Source: Planctomycetaceae bacterium (GTDB lineage Bacteria > Planctomycetota > Planctomycetia > Pirellulales > Pirellulaceae). From it: DNA of 62,847 nucleotides. A program made the translations under genes and the position numbers. Below, one piece after another: positions 1 to 8,391 of this stretch (the first letter of the stretch is position 1; every line of letters starts with the position of its first letter). The stretch spans positions 1-62,847 of the forward strand of contig PBNZ01000034.1 in NCBI GenBank assembly GCA_002723275.1. The letters are read 5' to 3'. Below the pieces are notes generated by a model. That model was not told the origin of the DNA. It saw only the letters and a list, made by a program, of their open reading frames with translations, and ran no database searches.

Positions 1-261
1 TCCGAGGGATCTTGCAGTTGCTATCTATTCATTGCTCGTCATTGAGTGAAATCGAGAGCCATAAGCGACTGATCAAAGACTTTTACACATCATGCCCTAA
101 GGGGGTTCCTGATCGTAAAAGATTTAATCGCTTAAGTTATTATTTGATCATCTTTGGATGAACTGTTCTCAAAAGTTTGGCGGCATGTTGTACGTTCTGT
201 TACAGTGGAAGTCGGGCGATTACAATTCTTCGAAACACCTTGCATGTCAGGAGCAAGCATC

Positions 262-1527
262 ATGTTGTTTGGTTTTAGGATGGTAGCACTCGCTGCTTTG
301 GTGGCGGTCACTGTTACGAGTATGGCTCAGGCTCAGGTTCACTCTCGACTTCGAGGCGATACCTACACATTCTCAGCAACCAATTTCCCCGGTGATATTG
401 GCGAAACAGAAGATCCTGTAACTCGCGAAATTATTGATCATGGAACAGCTCCTGTACAGTTGACATTTGATGGCATTGAAGAAGTTGCGGGCGGAATGCG
501 CATCAACGAACGTGCCGTTCAGTTCGACGGAATCGATGGTGGTATTTTCGGTGTCCAAGCGTCGGGAATCGGGGACGATGGGCAGACGGAATTCGAATTG
601 CTCGATTGGGAATTGCCCGGTGAGGTCATTGAGTTCTCTTTTCAGACCGTCGATGGAGGTTGGGTTTCGGATGATCAAGGCGGACAGTCTGCCCTAACGA
701 TGAGGGAGTTGGACTGGCAGAATACGAAAGATCTTGATCCATTTTTCTTTGAACAGGGCTTCTACTTCTACTATTCAAGCAATGGAACTCCGGTTTCCGG
801 ATACGAAACACAACAACCTGAAATTGGTCTCCTTGTTGGTGATCATCCATTCGATTCGTCCATTCCTGAAGTTGTCTACATTGCCTATAGTCGCGGGCAG
901 GTTGATGAAGTTACGCAACCCTTCGGTCCGAGCGTGGATCTGACCTTCGGCTCTTCCCAGCTGGATGAAGAAAACGGATCATGGGCTTTGCTTACTCAGG
1001 TGATGGGTTTGGCGGACAATAGCGCTCTCGATACATGGCACCTCGGTTTTTTGGTAGAGCCACCGACCTCGGAGGCAGTTCCGGGTGACGTGAATCTCGA
1101 TGGTATCCTCGATGCCAGCGATTTCGACGAACAAGCCCGGGCACTTCGTGAGGGACTCACCGATTCGATCTACGACCACGACAACAACGGCGTGGTCAAT
1201 GCAGAGGATCGACGCGTGCAAATCGAAGAACTCGCAAACACCTACTTTGGCGATTCGAACTTCGATGGTCAATTCGATAGCTCGGACTTCGTATTTGTTT
1301 TCATTGCTGGTGAATACGAAGATGGCGTGGCGGCTAACTCAACTTGGACGACTGGCGATTGGGATGGTAACGCCGAGTTCGATTCGGGCGACTTTGTTAT
1401 CGCATTCCAGGCAGCTGGATTTGAGCAGGGCCCGCGAGCTGCGACACCGGCAGTTGTTCCTGAACCGTCTGGTATCGCGTTGATGATGTTGGGCCTTGGC
1501 CTGATGTTGATGAAACGACGTCGCTAG
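262..1527 (+). CDS. Secreted PEP-CTERM protein with dockerin-like repeats
   Basis: 421 aa. I chose the ATG at 262 because AGGAG lies 8 nt upstream and the protein then opens with a signal peptide (hydrophobic run VALAALVAVTVTSMAQAQ). Residues 30-270 are an unrecognised, probably beta-rich secreted domain. Residues about 274-390 hold paired calcium-loop motifs of dockerin type (GDVNLDGILDASD, then GDSNFDGQFDSSD and GDWDGNAEFDSGD). The C-terminus is a PEP-CTERM sorting signal: VPEPSG, a hydrophobic stretch, then KRRR. By family knowledge such proteins are exported and processed by an exosortase-like system; the ligand is unknown. The same C-terminal module recurs in the proteins at 43099 and 45887. 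A strong terminator follows. Confidence 0.85.
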   Translation: MLFGFRMVALAALVAVTVTSMAQAQVHSRLRGDTYTFSATNFPGDIGETEDPVTREIIDHGTAPVQLTFDGIEEVAGGMRINERAVQFDGIDGGIFGVQASGIGDDGQTEFELLDWELPGEVIEFSFQTVDGGWVSDDQGGQSALTMRELDWQNTKDLDPFFFEQGFYFYYSSNGTPVSGYETQQPEIGLLVGDHPFDSSIPEVVYIAYSRGQVDEVTQPFGPSVDLTFGSSQLDEENGSWALLTQVMGLADNSALDTWHLGFLVEPPTSEAVPGDVNLDGILDASDFDEQARALREGLTDSIYDHDNNGVVNAEDRRVQIEELANTYFGDSNFDGQFDSSDFVFVFIAGEYEDGVAANSTWTTGDWDGNAEFDSGDFVIAFQAAGFEQGPRAATPAVVPEPSGIALMMLGLGLMLMKRRR

Positions 1528-1589
1528 ATTTGGCGGATTGAGCCAACGTTGCTCGGGTGGCTCAGCATTGATGTTTGCAAAATCTGATA

Positions 1590-1629
1590 ACCGCGGCTGA
1601 CCTTTGAGGTTAGTCGCGGTTTTTCTTTT
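1590..1629 (+). terminator. Rho-independent terminator after the first PEP-CTERM gene
   Basis: An inverted repeat (ACCGCGGCTGACCT pairing with AGGTTAGTCGCGGT, two mismatches) is followed directly by a T-rich run. It lies 60 nt after the stop codon at 1527. Confidence 0.8.
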
Positions 1630-1745
1630 GACGTCAAAATTCAAGATACGATCGCCCCTCCTCGCTCTTGGATTGGTTGGGTTGGCATCGTAAAATCGCT
1701 TCCCAGTTGGTTCGAACTCAGGCAGGCACTGGCCCCAGGAAGGAA

Positions 1746-2684
1746 ATGATTGTGAAACCCTCGCTTATGCTTAACCTGTCCTTGATATTGATTGCGAGTC
1801 TGGCCGCGAATCATCGTGCCTATGCGAAAGAATTCGAAGTCTATTATCTGGGCGGCCAGTCCAATATGGACGGGTACGGCACCAATGAAGATCTCCCTGC
1901 TGATCTAGCAGCAGACGTCGATGATGTATTCATTTTTCATGGAAACACGTCACCGGATCAAGTTGCAGTGGATGGTCGTGGGATTTGGGCCCCCTTGCAG
2001 CCCGGTCACGGTGTCGGTTTTAAATCGGATGGTCGGGCGAATCAGTATTCCAACCGTTTTGGCGTTGAATTGGCGTTTGCGCAACAGCTGAAAAAAATTC
2101 GGCCGGGGAAGAACATTGCCTTGATCAAGTATTCGCGCGGAGGCACTTCGATTGACGCTGAAGCGGCTCGACAGTTTGGGTGTTGGGAACCTGATTTTGA
2201 GCAGGGAGAAGGAGAAGGTAAGGGAGTTAACCAGTACGATCATTTCCTGGCAACGTTGCGCTATGCGATGGCTGATATCGACATCGATAATGATGGGGTG
2301 GTCGACACGTTAACACCGGCAGGGATCCTGTGGATGCAAGGCGAGAGTGACGGCGCCCTGACGGCTGAGATTGCAGCGCGTTACGAGAATAATCTTAAGC
2401 GGTTAATGGACCTGGTTCGTGCCGGATTACGCACCGATGACTTGCCTGTGGCGATCGGACGTATCTCTGATTCGATGCACGATGACAAAAAGGTATGGCC
2501 GTACGGTGATCAAGTTCGACAGGCGCAGCGCGACTTTGTGGAAAAGGATGCAGCGGCACGCCTGGTGATCTCGACCGATGGCTACGGCTATTCTGATCCT
2601 TGGCACTATGATTCGGCCGGCTATCTTGGCCTGGGGAGGGAATTTGCGAATTCGATTCATGAAATCGTCCGTCGCGAAGATTGA
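1746..2684 (+). CDS. Secreted SGNH-type esterase, sialate O-acetylesterase (SASA) family
   Basis: 312 aa from the ATG at 1746, preceded by AGGAAGGAA; a signal peptide follows (LNLSLILIASLAANHRAYA). Family motifs are visible: block I GGQSNMDGYG with the nucleophilic Ser, block III ILWMQGESDG, and the C-terminal Asp/His block DPWHYDSAGY. This family removes acetyl groups from sugars (sialic acid or plant/algal glycans); the substrate cannot be told from sequence. It is probably exported to the periplasm and would complement the sulfatases of this window in stripping side groups from polysaccharides. The downstream MOSC gene starts 27 nt later and may be cotranscribed. Confidence 0.85.
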   Translation: MIVKPSLMLNLSLILIASLAANHRAYAKEFEVYYLGGQSNMDGYGTNEDLPADLAADVDDVFIFHGNTSPDQVAVDGRGIWAPLQPGHGVGFKSDGRANQYSNRFGVELAFAQQLKKIRPGKNIALIKYSRGGTSIDAEAARQFGCWEPDFEQGEGEGKGVNQYDHFLATLRYAMADIDIDNDGVVDTLTPAGILWMQGESDGALTAEIAARYENNLKRLMDLVRAGLRTDDLPVAIGRISDSMHDDKKVWPYGDQVRQAQRDFVEKDAAARLVISTDGYGYSDPWHYDSAGYLGLGREFANSIHEIVRRED

Positions 2685-2711
2685 GACCTGCTGCGGCTTG
2701 AAGGAGAAAAT

Positions 2712-3197
2712 ATGATTTATCAGGGAGAACTATTGGCTATTCGGATCAGTGCCAATGCTGGTGAGGAGATGGAGTCACGCTCGAATATGGAAGCGATTGA
2801 AGGTGAAGGGCTTCGTGAAGATCGCTATGCCAATTGCAAGGGTGCGTTTCAGAAGGGAAAAATCACACGTTCTCAACAGGTGACGCTCATCGAGGAGGAA
2901 GCGATTCAGTCGGCATGTGCGGACTATGAGCTGGACGTTGAGCACGCCACGACGCGTCGCAATCTGCTCACGTCAGGAGTCCCGCTAAATCACCTAGTCG
3001 GTGTTGAGTTTTGTGTGGGAGACGTGCGGCTGCGAGGTGTAAAACTCTGTGAGCCATGCGGATATCTCGATCGACTGACAGGCAAGAAAATGGTCGAAGC
3101 CTTTCGACACCGCGGCGGATTGAGAGCCGAGGTGATTTCGGGGGGCATGTTGCGAGTCGGAGATCCGATCGTGCCTGTGTCCGACGAACCAGGCTGA
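2712..3197 (+). CDS. MOSC domain protein
   Basis: 161 aa, essentially a bare MOSC (molybdenum cofactor sulfurase C-terminal) domain. AAGGAG lies 6 nt before the ATG. The hallmark cysteine sits in LCEPCGYLDRLTG, and the N-terminal IEGEGLREDRYA and the NLLTSGV segment fit the family. MOSC proteins bind molybdenum cofactor or carry sulfur on the conserved Cys; stand-alone bacterial members have unassigned or N-hydroxylated-base-detoxifying roles. No molybdoenzyme gene is adjacent, so the partner is unknown. It converges on the DUF1501 gene at 3222, 24 nt away. Confidence 0.85.
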   Translation: MIYQGELLAIRISANAGEEMESRSNMEAIEGEGLREDRYANCKGAFQKGKITRSQQVTLIEEEAIQSACADYELDVEHATTRRNLLTSGVPLNHLVGVEFCVGDVRLRGVKLCEPCGYLDRLTGKKMVEAFRHRGGLRAEVISGGMLRVGDPIVPVSDEPG

Positions 3198-3221
3198 TCC
3201 GGCTGAATCAAGTTGATAGAA

Positions 3222-4625
3222 TCAGGCGAGAATGTCGTGGATGACGCGACCGTGAACGTCGGTCAGTCGGAAATCACGGCCCGCGTAGCGGTAGGTGAAT
3301 TGTTCATGGTCGAAGCCTAGTAGGTGAAGCATCGTGGCGTGAAGGTCATGAACGTGCATCCTTTTTTCGACCGCTTGGAAACCGAAATCATCGGTCGCCC
3401 CGTAGACCGTGCCTCCCTTGATGCCGCCACCGGCTAACCACATGGTGAAGCCGTGGTGGTTGTGGTCCCGACCGTTAATCTTTCCTTGATTCGCGCCCTC
3501 TTTGGGCAGTTCAACGGTCGGCGTCCGTCCGAACTCACCACCCCAGATGACCAGGGTGTCGTCCAGCATGCCTTGTTGCTTTAGGTCTTTCAACAAAGCG
3601 CCAATCGCTTGATCGCATTGTCGCGCGAGCTTGCGATGATTTTTTTCAATGTCATCGTGATTGTCCCAAGGTTGTCCCTGGCCGTGCCAGACCTGCACGT
3701 ATCGAACCCCGCGTTGGAGCAAGCGACGAGCGATTAAGATTTGACGAGCCTGTGTGCCTCGACCATACATCTTGCGAATTGATTCTGGCTCACGAGAGAT
3801 GTCAAATGCTTCCGAGGCTTCGCTTTGCATTCGGAAGGCAAGTTCGAAGGACTCGATCCTCGCCTCTAACGCCGCGTCTGCGCCACGTTCGTTCAGGTGT
3901 GCCTGATTCAATTCTCGAAGCAGGTTGAGCTGTCGTTGTTGGGCGTTGGCTGAAGTCGAGGGATTACGAATGTGTTCGATCAGCTTTTCAACTTCACGAT
4001 GCTTCGTATCGACGTAGGTCCCTTGATAGATTCCAGGGAGAAATCCCGCTTGCCAGTTTTGAGATTCTTGGATGGGGTATCCGCCCGGACACATGGCAAT
4101 AAAGGCAGGTAGGTTCTCGTTCTCCGTTCCTAGGCCGTAGGTTAACCAGGAACCGACGCTAGGCCGAATCAGTCGAGCAGCACCACAATTCATTAACAAG
4201 AGTGAAGGTTCGTGGTTGGGAACGTCTGCATGCATCGAACGAATGACGGCGATGTCGTCGACGCACTGAGCGACATGCGGGAAGATTTCACTGACCTCTG
4301 TTCCGCTCTCGCCAAACTTGTTAAAGCGATAGGGGCTGGGGAACGCCGCTCCCGTTTTGCGTTCGGTAGGCAGATTAAACGGTAGTTCCTTGCCGGCGTT
4401 TTTGGCCAACGCCGGTTTGGGGTCGAACGTGTCGACGTGCGAAGGTCCTCCATTCATGAACAAGTGAATGACGCGTTTAGCTTTCGGCGTAAAGTGGGGA
4501 GGCTGTGGAGCCATCGGTGACTTCCGTTCACCAGCTGCCGAATCAGCCAGCAAGCTTCCCAGAGCAGCTGTGCCGAAGCCTATGCCGCTGCGTCGAATCA
4601 TTTCGCGTCGGGAAAGAATGTTCAT
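3222..4625 (-). CDS. DUF1501 domain protein with Tat signal
   Basis: 467 aa. The N-terminus carries a twin-arginine-type signal (SRREMIRRSGIGFGTAALG), so export in folded form is likely. The rest is a DUF1501 protein, a family related to the alkaline phosphatase/sulfatase fold and abundant in planctomycetes: FMNGGPSHVDTFDPK near the N-terminus, then VWHGQGQPWDNHDD and GGEFGRTPTVELP, and the C-terminal RDHNHHGFTMWLAGGG. The biochemical role is not established. It begins 6 nt after the stop of the upstream cytochrome/DUF1549/DUF1553 gene, the usual operon arrangement, so the two products probably work together outside the cytoplasm. Confidence 0.9.
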   Translation of the reverse strand: MNILSRREMIRRSGIGFGTAALGSLLADSAAGERKSPMAPQPPHFTPKAKRVIHLFMNGGPSHVDTFDPKPALAKNAGKELPFNLPTERKTGAAFPSPYRFNKFGESGTEVSEIFPHVAQCVDDIAVIRSMHADVPNHEPSLLLMNCGAARLIRPSVGSWLTYGLGTENENLPAFIAMCPGGYPIQESQNWQAGFLPGIYQGTYVDTKHREVEKLIEHIRNPSTSANAQQRQLNLLRELNQAHLNERGADAALEARIESFELAFRMQSEASEAFDISREPESIRKMYGRGTQARQILIARRLLQRGVRYVQVWHGQGQPWDNHDDIEKNHRKLARQCDQAIGALLKDLKQQGMLDDTLVIWGGEFGRTPTVELPKEGANQGKINGRDHNHHGFTMWLAGGGIKGGTVYGATDDFGFQAVEKRMHVHDLHATMLHLLGFDHEQFTYRYAGRDFRLTDVHGRVIHDILA

Positions 4626-4631
4626 GCGTAC

Positions 4632-6716
4632 TCAGTCCAAAAAAATGAATTCGTTGGAGAGGAGAAGGACTTGCGCAAGTTCGGCGAGCGTTTGTTCCTT
4701 CGATTGATGTGCACCATCCGTTAAGAACGCCTCTGCTAATGCTTGTTCCTGAGGATTGGGATCGCGGGCGAGAATCTGCCGATACAGCGCCTCCACGGTT
4801 TCGTATTCACGAGACGAGGCAAGTCCTTGAGAGTGGTGCCGAATAAAGGGACTGTTCATCAGGAACAGAGCTTGTTGGGGTACGGTGGTTTGGAATCGTT
4901 TGGGAACGTGGGTGTCCGGCAAGGCGACATCAAAAACACGAAATAAACTAGGCAGGTTCTGGCGGTCAAGATGAGCATAAAGACTGCGGCGACGAGATTC
5001 GACACGTGTGATCTTGTCCGACGGCCCGCCAATCTCAGACAGATCTAAGCCATTGCAAATCTTCAAAATGCTGTCTCGCATCGCTTCGAAATCAAGTCGC
5101 CGCCGATTCATCCGCCAGTAAAGACGGTTCTCCGGATCTCGTTCGATTGCTGCAGTACGATGAGTGACCGATTGCTGGTAGGTCGAGGAACCTGTGATCT
5201 CCCGCACGAGCCATTTAAATGACCAGTCGTTTTCGATGAAACGGATTGTCAAATAATCCAACAACGGCAATTGCGTTGGCCGATTGCTACGCGTTCCGAA
5301 ATCGCTGGGAGTCTCAACCAGGTGACTACCCATCAAGTGGCCCCACACGCGATTCACGAATACGCGAGCCGTTAAAGGATTTTCGTCGGCTGCAATCGCC
5401 AGGGCCATTTCTCTCCGACCGCTCCCTTCTTGAAATGGACGCCGGTCATCTGGAGAGAGAACTTGCAGGAATTGGCGCGGAACCTTTTCGCCTCGGTTGG
5501 AGGCATTGCCTCGCAATAGAATGTGTGCGTCTCGTAAATCTTTACGATCAACCATGCGAAGCGGAGATGGATCTCCACCAGGCTCGCTCGAGTTATCAAA
5601 AACACCGTACAGCGAGTAGTAATCGGCTGTCGGGATCGGATCATATTTGTGGTCGTGGCAGCGAGCACAGGAGACCGTCAGCCCCATCATTCCTCGTGTA
5701 ACCACGTCGATACGATCGTCGATAATGTCGTTTTGGTTATTCAGAAATCGTCGGCCAAGGGTGAGGAAGCCCATTGCCGGTAAGTCGCTCCCTTGTTCAT
5801 TTCCCAGTTGATCTGCCGCGAGTTGGAATTGCAGGAACTCCTTGATCGAACGATCTCGATTGAAGGAATCAATCACCCAGTCGCGATACTTGTGAGCGTC
5901 CGGATAATTTCGATCCTGGGTGAAAACATAACCCTTGGTGTCTGCAAATCGAGCGACGTCCAGCCAGTGTCGAGCCCATCGTTCCCCAAATTGCGGGGAC
6001 TGCAGTAGCTGTTCGACCAATTGTTCGTACTTTCGTTCGTCTTCACTTGAAAGATACTGCTGCATCGACTCGTAGTCGGGCGGTAATCCCGTGAGATCGA
6101 AGTGAAGCCGTCGTACGAGTGTTTCGTCCGTTGCCCGTTGAGATGGAGCGAGATCAGCCTCCTGCAATCCGACAGCAATCAAGCGATCGATCGGATGAGC
6201 ATGCAGAAGCTCGCCTTCAAATGCGGGAATGTCCAAGCTTGGTGGCTGAAAGGCCCAGTGCGATTTTCCCAAAGAAGCCACCGACTCCTCGCGATTCTCA
6301 GCGGCGGACTTCTCCTCGTCATCGTCTTCTTCCTCTTCGGGTGCTGGAGCACCCATTTCGATCCACTCTCGGAAATGATCTACGATTTCATTCGAGAGTT
6401 TTTCTTCGGGCGGCATCTGATAAAAGTCGTCGTTGTAGCTGATTGCTTTGAGCAACAGACTTTCTTCTGGATTATCCAGATCCAGGACTGGACCGGAGTC
6501 ACCGCCTTGCTCCCAGCCACTCCGACGGTCAAGCGAAAGACCGGCTTTGGGTTCACCCGCTTTATCGGAGTGACATTCGTAACAGTGTTCCACAAAGACA
6601 GGGCGAATGTGTTTCTCAAAGAAATCGACATCCGCTCGGACGACACGAGAATTGACGCCACATGCCGACACGACGCATACAAGCAGCGCGACAGATGGTG
6701 TCGACCCTGGACGCAT
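4632..6716 (-). CDS. Planctomycete cytochrome-like DUF1549/DUF1553 protein (compact form)
   Basis: 694 aa. There is a signal peptide (VALLVCVVSACG), then a PSCyt1 domain with a heme-type CYECH motif (about residues 30-130), a DUF1549 (PSCyt2) domain around residues 170-370 with a second CARCH motif (SCARCHDHKYDPI), and a C-terminal DUF1553 (PSD1) domain ending LLLSNEFIFLD. The long coiled-coil or ligand-binding segment usual between DUF1549 and DUF1553 is nearly absent, so the protein is shorter than the 993-aa paralogue at 8369. Function is unknown; the heme motifs suggest electron transfer. It is the first gene of a pair with the DUF1501 gene 6 nt downstream. Confidence 0.9.
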   Translation of the reverse strand: MRPGSTPSVALLVCVVSACGVNSRVVRADVDFFEKHIRPVFVEHCYECHSDKAGEPKAGLSLDRRSGWEQGGDSGPVLDLDNPEESLLLKAISYNDDFYQMPPEEKLSNEIVDHFREWIEMGAPAPEEEEDDDEEKSAAENREESVASLGKSHWAFQPPSLDIPAFEGELLHAHPIDRLIAVGLQEADLAPSQRATDETLVRRLHFDLTGLPPDYESMQQYLSSEDERKYEQLVEQLLQSPQFGERWARHWLDVARFADTKGYVFTQDRNYPDAHKYRDWVIDSFNRDRSIKEFLQFQLAADQLGNEQGSDLPAMGFLTLGRRFLNNQNDIIDDRIDVVTRGMMGLTVSCARCHDHKYDPIPTADYYSLYGVFDNSSEPGGDPSPLRMVDRKDLRDAHILLRGNASNRGEKVPRQFLQVLSPDDRRPFQEGSGRREMALAIAADENPLTARVFVNRVWGHLMGSHLVETPSDFGTRSNRPTQLPLLDYLTIRFIENDWSFKWLVREITGSSTYQQSVTHRTAAIERDPENRLYWRMNRRRLDFEAMRDSILKICNGLDLSEIGGPSDKITRVESRRRSLYAHLDRQNLPSLFRVFDVALPDTHVPKRFQTTVPQQALFLMNSPFIRHHSQGLASSREYETVEALYRQILARDPNPQEQALAEAFLTDGAHQSKEQTLAELAQVLLLSNEFIFLD

Positions 6717-6873
6717 GGGACCTCGCTTTAGGAATGACGCAGGTAAATGTTAGGGAGCTTGGCTAGTGGTTACATAATTTTAAATAAGACACGCTGAAAT
6801 TCACAGCCTTAACGCGCTTTTTGATCAGCGGTATTCAGCTGCGAATGGCGAATTTTGCGTGCATCTTTACACT

Positions 6874-8391
6874 CTAGGCAAGAATGGGCTTCACCACCTG
6901 GCCGTGGACATCGGTCAGGCGTCGTTGGATTCCGTTGTGGTAATAGGTCAATCGTGTGTGATCGATGCCTAAGAGATGGAGCACGGTGGCGTGAAAGTCG
7001 TACCAAGAGACAGGGTTCTCTGCGGCCTTCCAGCCCACTTCGTCTGTCGCACCGAAGGCGATGCCGGGTTTGAGTCCAGCGCCTGCCATCCAGACACTGA
7101 AGCCGGTTTGATTGTGGTCGCGTCCCTTGCCGACCTGATCCGAGGCAGATTGCGTGAAAGGAGTTCGACCGAATTCGCTCGTGAAGAGCACGAGCGTATC
7201 ATCGAGCATGCCGCGATGGCGAAGGTCGCGAATCAAGGCGGCCACGGGTTGGTCGATTCGCACTGCCTCGCGATTGTGGTTGCGAATCATGTCTTCGTGA
7301 CCATCCCAGTTGATACGAGGTGATCCAAAAGCTCCCCCGGAGAATACCTGAACGAAACGCACGTCATTTTCCAGGAGGCGACGCGCCAGCAAGCAATTGC
7401 GGCCAAAATCTCTCGTTTCCTCACGTTCTAATCCGTAGTCGGTCAGAGTCGATTCGCTTTCCTGAGAAAAGTCTGCGACTCTGGGAACCGCTTGCTGCAT
7501 CTTAGCCGCCAGTTGATAACTCTTGATTCGACTGGCCAACAGGTCGCTTTCACCACGAGCCGCCAGATGTTGACGATTCAGATCTCGTAAGAATTCGAGA
7601 CTTGCCTTGTCACTTTTGGCCTGGATTGGACGGGAGGGCGTTAGATTGTCGATCGGCGTTCCATTCGCGCGAAATACTACACCCTGATGTTGTGCCGGCA
7701 AGAAGCCGTTCGTCCAATTTGTCGTACCACCGGCTGGAAAACCTCGGGCGTCTGGCAGCACGACATAGGCCGGTAAATCGTCGGTTTCACAGCCGAGACC
7801 ATACGACATCCAGGCGCCCATTACGGGGAAGCCGTTGGCTCGGAAGCCGGAGTTTTCCTGGAAGGTAGCGGGCGTGTGACTCGATGAGTTTGCAACCATC
7901 GAACGAATCACCGTCAACTCGTCGGCAACTTCGGCGAGGTGGGGAAAAAGTTCAGATACCCAGAGTCCGCTTTCACCACGTTGTTTGAATTCCCAGTCAT
8001 TTTTGCGGAGCAAGCCAACTTTCCCGAAGAACACGTCCGGGCGTTGATCTCCTCCGAGTGAGCTGCCGTGACGTTTGACCAACTCCGGCTTGTAATCGAA
8101 TGTGTCGATATGGCTGAATCCACCGCACAGGCAGAGATGAATCACTCGCTTAGCTTTCGGCGGCTGGTGGGGTGGCGGATCCGAAGCTTGGCTCGGCACT
8201 GCGTTTGATTTTGAAGGCTGAGCTATACCGTCTTTGATCAATAGACTGGCGAGAGCCGCTCCGCCGAGACCGGCACGTGCCCATTCAAACCATTCACGAC
8301 GGTCAAGTTCCGCTTGTTGGGGGACCTTGTTCTGAGATTGTTGCCGTGACACAGGTGGTTCCTCAGTTCTAGTCCAAGTGTAGGAATTCAT
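6874..8391 (-). CDS. DUF1501 domain protein (second copy)
   Basis: 505 aa. A long N-terminus precedes a Tat-like signal (LDRREWFEWARAGLGGAALA). The DUF1501 motifs match those of the copy at 3222: CGGFSHIDTFDYKPEL, NWDGHEDMIRNHNRE, TSEFGRTPFTQS and KGRDHNQTGFSVWMAG. The start codon lies inside the 3' end of the upstream cytochrome gene (23-nt overlap), which suggests translational coupling. The function of the family is unassigned; the two copies are paralogues in tandem operons. Confidence 0.9.
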   Translation of the reverse strand: MNSYTWTRTEEPPVSRQQSQNKVPQQAELDRREWFEWARAGLGGAALASLLIKDGIAQPSKSNAVPSQASDPPPHQPPKAKRVIHLCLCGGFSHIDTFDYKPELVKRHGSSLGGDQRPDVFFGKVGLLRKNDWEFKQRGESGLWVSELFPHLAEVADELTVIRSMVANSSSHTPATFQENSGFRANGFPVMGAWMSYGLGCETDDLPAYVVLPDARGFPAGGTTNWTNGFLPAQHQGVVFRANGTPIDNLTPSRPIQAKSDKASLEFLRDLNRQHLAARGESDLLASRIKSYQLAAKMQQAVPRVADFSQESESTLTDYGLEREETRDFGRNCLLARRLLENDVRFVQVFSGGAFGSPRINWDGHEDMIRNHNREAVRIDQPVAALIRDLRHRGMLDDTLVLFTSEFGRTPFTQSASDQVGKGRDHNQTGFSVWMAGAGLKPGIAFGATDEVGWKAAENPVSWYDFHATVLHLLGIDHTRLTYYHNGIQRRLTDVHGQVVKPILA

